Source: Lichina pygmaea
Lineage: Eukaryota; Ascomycota; Lichinomycetes; Lichinales; Lichinaceae
Length of the DNA stretch: 64,000 nucleotides
Assembly (NCBI GenBank): GCA_963422465.1
Contig: OY730171.1
Span: 4,112,202-4,176,201, forward strand
Reading direction: 5' to 3'
Part shown: positions 57,875 through 64,000 of the stretch, piece after piece
How the letters are laid out: each line of letters begins with the position of its first letter
Numbering within the stretch: position 1 is the stretch's first letter
Notes under the pieces: model-generated
What the model was told of the DNA's origin: nothing
The model's input: only the letters and a program-made list of their open reading frames with translations
Databases searched by the model: none
Translations under genes and position numbers: made by a program

Positions 57875-59264
57875 GTAGACATCTCATCTTCAAAGATCTT
57901 GAAAGGGTTGGCTGATACTTTTCCCTTATTATTCGTTGATCTTGCCCCAAGAATTTGAACTTCTGGACAGCTTCCCCTGATTCTCTCTGAGCTTCTGGTT
58001 GGCTCAGCCATTTTACGTTTTTCCCCCCCAGGAGTGGCTGGGAGAAAGAGAAAGATGTAGCTGGAGATTGGGGTACTGGTGTCAGAGATGTAGAGATTGG
58101 GATCTCATACTTCCCTGGGCATGAAATCCAAGCTTCCCTGGCTTTCTTGGCTACTTCCTGGCGTACTGGGCATGTGCTAGCCCAGGCTGGGTGAGATCCC
58201 TGGCAATTGCAGCATTTTGGTTTCAGCAAGTTTTCAGGAATTGGGCATGCTCTCCTCTCATGTTGTCCACCACATGCTCCACAGGCAGTTCTGTTCCTGC
58301 AGGCATGAGCTTGGTGGCCACAGCCAAAGCACTTGAAGCATTGTGCAATAACTGTGTTTGCCAGGAAGGGTTCCACTTCATGTAGTCTGTGTCCCAGCAC
58401 TAGTCCATTCTCAATAAGAAGATTGGCCTGTTGGCGAGTAGAGAGATCCAGGTGGAGAGAGGTGACCTGTTTCTTTTGAGCTATGGATTTCTTGGACCAA
58501 TATGCTCTCAGAATAGTGATCTGTTTGCCAAGAGAAGGGTTGCTAGTCTGGATTTTTTTGCAGGTGTCCTCCAGATTCTCTGGCTGGATATCTGCTGTTC
58601 TGACTCCATGAACCAGAACTGGGAATCTCTTGGGCTGGACTATTGCCTTTGTGTTGAAGATAGTTGCAGTCCAGGAGGAATCCTTTTCCAGAAAAAGCTT
58701 AGTTTCCTGGCTCTCTGTGTGAATAAGAATATCCCCTGATGGGAGTTTTCTCACTGCCCTGATCTGTTTGTTATAAGAGCTTGGGAGTCTGTCTTGGAGG
58801 GCTTGGAAGAGCTGGACATGGGTTCTGTTGGCCATGTCTGGAGTCTGGTGCCCAGGGTGTACCAGAACCTCTTTGAGAATTCTGGAAGCTAGTGGAATTT
58901 GAGCAGAGGAAGTTTTTGCAGCTGCCTGTGCATAAGATGGGTTTGCCTCTTGTCTATCTAGATGTTTGTTGAGGTTTTCAAGTTCCTGGATAATCTTGTT
59001 GGTAATGCCAGAGGGTAGAGGCTGGACAGTGCTAGTCTGCAGCTCTGCAGAGAGTTTTTGCTTGAGGTTCTCCCAGCTTTTTCTGACTGGTTCTAGAACT
59101 GTTTGGGTTTTTAGCCAGAAGTTAAGAAGTTCCCAGTCTTTCTGTATAGTACTTTCAGTGGTGGGAGAACTAGCTTGAGTGTTAGAGAGACTGGAAGCTG
59201 GTGTGGCTAGTGGTGCTCTGGGATTGGTTTCTAAAGAAGTGGGTTTTTTCTTTTTTAGTGCCAT
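57840..59264 (-). pseudogene. LINE family-1 ORF1, copy B, frameshifted near its end
   Basis: Starts MALKKKKPTSLETN at 59264 (an in-frame upstream ATG exists at 59378 but lies in the 5' UTR of copy A). Zinc knuckles CFKCFGCGHQAHAC, CGACGGQHERRAC and CCNCQGSHPAWASTC. At the C8 run near 58023-58030 the frame shifts relative to copy A, so the last 50 or so codons differ from the conserved NSFKIFD end. Confidence 0.85.
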
Positions 59265-59823
59265 GGTGGAGCTTGCTTCGCACAGGTCAACTGTTTCCAG
59301 TCTGTGAAGTAGTGCCAGAGAGAGAGGAGTCACCTGGTTTCCCAGCAGTAATAATCTAGTCCTGGGACCAGACCCCAAGACTAGACTTTCCTGGGCAGCT
59401 TATTCCAACTAAGCTCTGGGTAAAGCTAGAAGTATTTGCCTAGACTAGGGACCAGACCCCCTATCTAGACTTTCCTTGAGTCAAGGACTCTGCTAGCTCC
59501 AGAGTCAGTCAGACTCTAACTATTCCTCTTATCCTGAGACTCTCTCTCTCTGGTTGTGGCTGGATTGCTGGTTGTTGAAGAAACAGATCGTGGATCCCAA
59601 GATCACAACTTTTGACAATCAGGTGTGATTCTCAAAGGTGATGGGTTTTCACCTTAAGGTTTGGGTGGGTCGGGACAGGATGTTGGCTGTTTTCCAGAAC
59701 ATATGACAAAATGCCGTCTTTGCCAAAAGTGATGGTCCTTGAACAGCGTGGTTCTGGGAAGAGTTGAGAATCTGCAAGTGTTCTGCACATTATACTGGAG
59801 AAGGTTGAGAGTTGGTGTACTCA

Positions 59824-61278
59824 TCAAACCTCTGGGTTAGAATCCACAAGTATCTCAAAAGAGTTTTGTTTTGGAAGATTAGTGGTAGTCTTCAGGTTTT
59901 GCAGAGAGGTTGCTTGAGAGCTAAGTCTTGCACTTGATCTAGTTCTCACCAGCTCTCCCTGTTTTCTTTTCTTCCCATCCTCTCTATCAGATAGATTAGG
60001 GCCACTTCCAGTATTGGTGGTCTGGCTTGGAGAGAAGATAAAAGTGGAAGAGATGTTTTCTGGAGTGGTGTATCTTCCAGGTCTGGTGAGCCAGGATTCT
60101 CTAGCTTTCTGTGTAGCTTCCTGCTTTTTAGGGCAGACTTTTTCCCAAGCAGAGTGCTTCCCTCCACAGTTAGCACATTTGGGAACTAGCTTTTCTTGAG
60201 GAATTGGGCAATCTCTTCTGGCATGTTTTCCTCCACATGCTAGGCACTGTGCTTGAGCTTGGCAGGTTCTTGCCTGGTGTCCAAACTTTGAGTATTTGTA
60301 GCATTGGACTACTGATGTATCCAGAAGTGCTAGCTCTACTTCATGGATCATGTGGCCAAGTACAACTCCTCTCTTGATTAGTAGATTAGCTTGCTCAGGT
60401 GTTGCAAGATCTATGTGCAGAGATGTCACAGATTTCTTAAGAAGTTTGGACTTTCTGGTCCAGTAGGTTCTCAGGATTTTGACCTGGTTTTCCATACCAG
60501 GGTTTTGTCTGAAGATAGTCTTAGTTGTCTCTTCCAGGTTATCTGGGTTAAAGTCCTTTGTTTGAACTCCATGAACCATGACTGGGAAGATTCTGGAAGA
60601 GATCTTAGCTTCTTCAGAGAACACTGCAGAGATCCAGTTTTTGTTCTGTTCTAGTTGTGTCTTGGCTGAGGGAGATTCTAGAGAGATGATAATATCACCA
60701 GAAGGGAGCTTTCTGACTGCTCTGATATCTTTCTGGCAAGATGTAGGGACTTTGTTCTTGATAGCCTGCACAAGCTGGGAAGGTGTTCTGTTTCCTGTCT
60801 GTGCTGTTTGGACTCCAGGTCTGATAGTGATCTCACTGAAGATTCTCTGGGGAACTGGAATTTCCTGAACTGTAGCTTTCTGGACTGCTTGAGCATAGGA
60901 AAGATTAGATGCTGGTGTTTGCATATTTTTCTCAATTCTGTCCAGTCTCTGGAGAACTTTCTGGATCTCTTGTCCAGTGGTGGAAGGTGTGGCTATATGG
61001 CTTGCTAGCTGGGTGGTGATTTTCTTCCATGCTGTCTGTACCTTTGGGGGAGCTTTAGACTGGTTTAGCCAGACTTCAACAATCTGGGATACTGGCAGTG
61101 TGTTTTCTCCAGCTTGTTGGTCTGGTGTTGCCAGAGAGGTATCTTGTTGGCTTGGCTCTGGGGGAGTAGATAAAGAAGAAGAGCTGGATAGGATGTTGGG
61201 GGATCTGGAAGCCAGTATAGAGATTGGTACTCTAGAGTTGTGTTGGAGATTACTGGGTTTTTTCTTTTTTGAGACCAT
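59824..61278 (-). CDS. LINE family-3 ORF1 protein (gag-like), open
   Basis: 484 aa, start MVSKKKKPSNLQHNSR. Ser/Pro/Gln-rich N-terminus, coiled-coil-like IQKVLQRLDRIEKNMQ, RNA-binding middle (IRAVRKLPSGDIIISLES, VMVHGVQTKDF), then knuckles CYKYSKFGHQARTC (second Cys replaced by Tyr), CLACGGKHARRDC and CANCGGKHSAWEKVC. Same architecture as family 1, about half identical by eye. Stop overlaps the ORF2 start as TGATG. Confidence 0.88.
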   Translation of the reverse strand: MVSKKKKPSNLQHNSRVPISILASRSPNILSSSSSLSTPPEPSQQDTSLATPDQQAGENTLPVSQIVEVWLNQSKAPPKVQTAWKKITTQLASHIATPSTTGQEIQKVLQRLDRIEKNMQTPASNLSYAQAVQKATVQEIPVPQRIFSEITIRPGVQTAQTGNRTPSQLVQAIKNKVPTSCQKDIRAVRKLPSGDIIISLESPSAKTQLEQNKNWISAVFSEEAKISSRIFPVMVHGVQTKDFNPDNLEETTKTIFRQNPGMENQVKILRTYWTRKSKLLKKSVTSLHIDLATPEQANLLIKRGVVLGHMIHEVELALLDTSVVQCYKYSKFGHQARTCQAQAQCLACGGKHARRDCPIPQEKLVPKCANCGGKHSAWEKVCPKKQEATQKARESWLTRPGRYTTPENISSTFIFSPSQTTNTGSGPNLSDREDGKKRKQGELVRTRSSARLSSQATSLQNLKTTTNLPKQNSFEILVDSNPEV

Positions 61279-61440
61279 AGCTCTGGGTTTCCAGTAGTGA
61301 TACCTTTAGAGAGTTGAGAGAGTTGAGGGAAAGAGAAGAGTACCCTGACTTCCCAGCAGTAGTGATCTAGCCCTGAGTCCAGACCTCAGAGCTAGACTTT
61401 CCTGGGCAGCTTCTTCCTTCTAAGCTCTGGGTGAAGAACT

Positions 61441-61887
61441 GCATTCTCCTTCTGTAGGGCTTTGGTGGCCTTGTGCTGGTCACTAGTATCCACATTCTTT
61501 GTACAAACTCTGTGGACTAGTACCCAGTACTGCTGTGTGCCTTCTTATTGACTGGATAGAATCTATAGAGTTTCTTAGCCAGCAACTATACCAAGGATCT
61601 AGAAGAGGTGTCATGCTAACAACACTAAAATGTGGTGTTGTATTGTGCTGCTGTACAGAGTAGGCTAGAGTGGAACTGAGCCAAGTGCCTGACATCTTTG
61701 TACTAGTGATAGATAAGTGTGGCTGCACCTGCCTGCCTAGTCAGGATCTAACTGACTAAGCACCCAGTCAGGCAACTAGCTTCTGACATGTTGTGTTAAC
61801 AACACCAGATGGGTGTTATGCTAAAAGAAGTGGGTGTTGTGATAACAATACCCTATAAAGAATTATGGCACAGCTGTAAAAAGAACC
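61441..61887. other. Spacer with a third LTR-like repeat and the leader of a LINE
   Basis: Holds 61639-61788, a relative of the repeats at 23716 and 24225 (GTGCTGCTGTACAGAGTAGGC...TTCTGACA), with no matching duplication beside it. The right part (about 61790-61887) has GTGTTGTTA/TAACAACAC hairpin-like repeats and is the probable 5' leader of the next LINE. Confidence 0.5.
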
Positions 61888-63360
61888 ATGTCAAGTGACA
61901 AAACTGACTTTTCATTAGGGAGACTATTCCAAGATGTAAAGGCACATATAGACACAGCAGACACCTTGGGACACCCCTATCCAGGAGACAGGTCAGTCTT
62001 TGAACTGTTGAAAAGAGTGGTGGAGTTTCTAGGATCACTCAACAAGATCTCTGATGTGGACATGAACATGAACACAAACACAAACCTGGAGATGACATGT
62101 GGGAGGTGTGACAACACAGCAGCACTGCAAGGCCTGCAACAGCAGTAGCAGAACCAGAAGATTGGCAAGAAAGTACTAACAATTCTAGAGAGAGTGGAGT
62201 CTTGGTTGGGGAAGCTGGAGAGAGGTCACCTGGGGGCAGGCAAGCTAGGACAGGCAACCTACACTGAGGTCACACAGTGGACACCACCAGCAGACACTGA
62301 GGCAAGGCATCACAAGGTGGTGCTAGTCAAGATCAAAGACCCAGTTGAGGCAGTGCACCTATGTCAGGTGTCCTGCAGTGAGCTGAAAGAACAAATCAAC
62401 CACTCTAAGGCCACAGTGCTGGGAGTATGGTGACTGCCCAGCAGTGACTACACAATCCACATCTTGACAGTTGCAGCAAAGGTGGAACTGGAGCAGTCAA
62501 CAGGATGGCTGGCCAGTATTGGGAAGTCTGTGGAGGTATCTTGACAAGTCTACCCTGTGCTGGTTCATGGAGTCAGGACCAAGGCCATCAACACGGGGGA
62601 TCAGCAACAGGCCATCAACACCCTTGCCCAGCAAAATCACACCCTACACCCAGGACTTGTGATTGTGAGAGTGGTGTGGCCTTGGGCAGCACAGGGGAAG
62701 GACTACTCATCACTAGTGGTGGATACATACAACCTGGCAGCAGCAAACCAACTACTAGACAAGGGCCTTGTCAAGAGAGCAGATGTCAAGATGTGTGAGA
62801 TCTACTATCACAACCTACAATTATGGCAATGCTACAAGTGCCAGAAGTACGGCCATGTTGCAACAGCCTACCACAACCAACAATGTTGTGCCTATTGTTC
62901 TGGCCAACACAACACCCAGCAGTGCAGAGTAGCAGAGGATCCAGCCCAGGCTTGCTGTGGTGCCTGCCATCAGCGAGGGCACAAGGTGTGGGACAAGAGC
63001 TGCAGTGTGCATGATAGGGAGTTGAACCACCTCACTGCTGCAAGGATGGCAGCACCTGGGTGATTCCTGGTACCACGTGTGGAGGCATCATCCACACCAT
63101 CACCGACACTGACACCAACACCAACACCAACACCAACACCAGCACCAGCACCAGCACCCGCAGCCACCCTGCAACGCTCACAGGACAACAATAATAGCGG
63201 CAGTGATGATGGCACCCCCCCACCTCCTCCAGCACCCACCGCACGGGCCCCGGGTGAGAAGTGTCCACACAGCAGTGACGGTGATGATGGCGAGAACAAC
63301 CCCTCCAGCAGCAACAACAACAGCAACAGCACCACCACCACCACTCTCTCAAAGAGCTGA
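61888..63360 (+). pseudogene. LINE family-4 ORF1 (gag-like, CCHC), four in-frame stops
   Basis: A single frame of 1473 nt (about 490 codons) interrupted at 62146-62148, 62431-62433, 62542-62544 and 63061-63063. Middle VLVHGVRTKAIN; knuckles CYKCQKYGHVATAY (last Cys position is Tyr), CAYCSGQHNTQQC and CGACHQRGHKVWDKSC. The C-terminus is a Thr-Pro/Ala-Pro repeat, then Ser/Asn/Thr runs. Related to family-2 ORF1. No ORF2 follows, so the element is cut after ORF1. Confidence 0.75.
63111..63160 (+). repeat. ACACCA/GCACCA hexanucleotide microsatellite
   Basis: Tandem hexamers encode (TP)n then (AP)n in the LINE ORF1 frame. Confidence 0.85.
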
Positions 63361-64000
63361 AAGTGACGGGGCCGAGTGAGGGCTCAATTGCCTGGCCAAC
63401 GTACAATCACCTTGTCACAACTACGCAGCCTGGCGATACCGGCAACCCCACCAACTCTGTCCCTCCCTGAGTAAGGGATCTCGAGGTTCTGCTGCTACAG
63501 ACCTCTTTCTTTGTTCTATCGTTACCCCAGCAGTTTACCGCCCTATAGGGTGTGTGGGACAATGAGGTTTTTCGCCCTTAGGGCCCTTTTGCTTCCATAA
63601 GTGTTAGAGCCCAGAGGTTTTCCTTGTTATACAGCTACACAGTGTTCCCGGCATAGTCTAGCCACTAGTTAGTTCTGAAGCGGAGAAGGAATTCAATACA
63701 ATATACAATGGCACAGCCGTAGACAAGAGTCTGTTGCTCGTGACACAGACACGCAGACAGTCACCTTTGCTCGATTAGGTAACTGAGCTTGATTATTATA
63801 TTACTGGGGTGGGAAAATTTCCCTGCACCCGTATCGTTTCGGCTTGACAGTCTTCTAGTACTCTTTCTAGTGATCACAATAAGTGCGCTATATGAGCTTG
63901 TGTCATGGAGCAGCTGGGCACAGACTTGCACAGACGAGATACCCGTAACTCATGGTGGCCTTTCAGGACGATCAAAGTAGAACCCAAGGGCAGGGGTAGA
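63361..64000. other. Right edge of the transposon island
   Basis: CpG returns to host-like levels after about 63060. Apart from the putative solo LTR listed next, no gene or repeat is recognised. Confidence 0.45.
63413..63761. repeat. Putative solo LTR of an unplaced element
   Basis: Starts TGTCACAACTACG; CACCT occurs just before it (63408-63412) and again at 63762-63766, as expected for a 5-bp duplication. It contains a CAATACAATATACAATG stretch like LTR R regions. The right edge is uncertain because it does not end in a clean CA. No internal region follows. Confidence 0.4.

Larger units (their letters stand above)
54452..59780 (-). mobile_element. LINE family 1, copy B: full length (5329 bp), lightly broken
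   Basis: Inserted in family-3 ORF2 with the 11-bp duplication TTCTGCACATT (54441-54451 and 59781-59791). It has the longest 5' end of the family in this window, a 5' UTR of 516 bp, ORF1, ORF2 and a 3' tail. ORF1 has a frameshift in a G/C homopolymer and ORF2 has three in-frame stops; otherwise complete. Confidence 0.93.
52176..59824 (-). pseudogene. Family-3 LINE ORF2 (endonuclease + RT), split and truncated
   Basis: Starts at 59824 with MSTPTLNLLQYNVQ, is interrupted after 44 nt by the nested LINE, resumes at 54440 (KSQTCQDLLLANPRLQEVD) and stays open to 52176. Endonuclease: ALQEPWRN, LLTDSNLHHPSW, AIDLSFIS, TGSDHRLFQT. RT: RPIALLNRIGKLMEA, GFRKGRSTESALFLL, SLDISGAYDRV, CGVPQGSSLSP, GFADDTNLLAF. 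The C-terminal finger is lost. The ORF1 stop and this start overlap as TGATG. Confidence 0.85.
52176..61440 (-). mobile_element. LINE family 3, split by LINE copy B and cut at its 3' end
   Basis: A minus-strand LINE related to family 1 but clearly diverged throughout. 5' UTR from about 61440, ORF1 59824-61278, ORF2 from 59824 leftwards, interrupted by the LINE at 54452-59780 and ended at 52176 by the LTR of element D. ORF1 and the remaining ORF2 have no internal stop, so the element was probably young when interrupted. The 3' end is absent from the window. Confidence 0.85.

Noticed and set aside
63079-63360. Independent Pro/Ser-rich small gene
   Set aside because: It is in the same frame as the LINE ORF1 upstream and has the composition of an ORF1 tail.

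Overview
The window comes from a filamentous ascomycete (Pezizomycotina). The host genes at the left are GC- and CpG-rich, carry short GT-AG introns, and have clear fungal orthologues. A Sordariomycete, perhaps hypocrealean, is my best guess from gene style only. Two very different landscapes meet near 12.68 kb.

Region 1 (1-12.68 kb) is ordinary euchromatin with five recognisable host genes. These are a KNR4/SMI1-type cell-wall regulator (minus), a PNRC/Edc1-motif decapping-activator-like protein (minus), the cullin-RING ligase subunit RBX1 (plus, four exons), signal peptidase subunit SPC1 (minus, three exons) and a CorA/ALR/MNR2-type Mg2+ transporter (plus, two exons). They are unrelated housekeeping genes, some in divergent pairs. 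A small foldback repeat lies at 12449-12578.

Region 2 (12.68-63.4 kb) is a transposon island with no host gene that I can recognise. It starts with LINEs nested four deep (12683-23715), each nested insertion flanked by an 11-14 bp target-site duplication (TSD). The innermost is a chimeric element: non-LINE sequence joined to a LINE 3' end. A small pair of LTR-like repeats follows (23716-24377). Next is a long LINE (24494-36313) whose two ORFs are open except where a Ty3/gypsy chromovirus (copy A, 28789-35326) sits in ORF2. An older, different gypsy element (D, pieces from 36314 to 52175) is split by two more copies of the first gypsy family (B, 37345-43886, minus; C, 44736-51191, plus). A diverged LINE family (52176-61440, minus) is split by another 5.3-kb LINE (54452-59780, minus). 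The island ends with the first ORF of a fourth LINE type (61888-63360) and a probable solo LTR.

The most interesting signal is in gypsy family A/B/C. Between the chromodomain and the 3' LTR, on the opposite strand, all three copies hold a frame of exactly 501 bp. It begins 45 nt from the 3' LTR and encodes a CX2CX6CX11CX2CX6C array, which fits the Zn(II)2Cys6 binuclear-cluster spacing, followed by a probable coiled coil. The LTR has an antisense TATA box placed to drive it and a separate sense TATA box. This layout resembles the antisense HBZ gene of HTLV-1. The family also looks self-primed, as in Tf1: the predicted mRNA start is complementary to the primer-binding site. All three copies have internal regions of exactly 5342 bp yet differ by many transitions, which points to RIP-like or methyl-cytosine mutation rather than slow decay. 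Apart from sequence and spacing, functional statements are inference from families; nothing here was searched or computed beyond reading.
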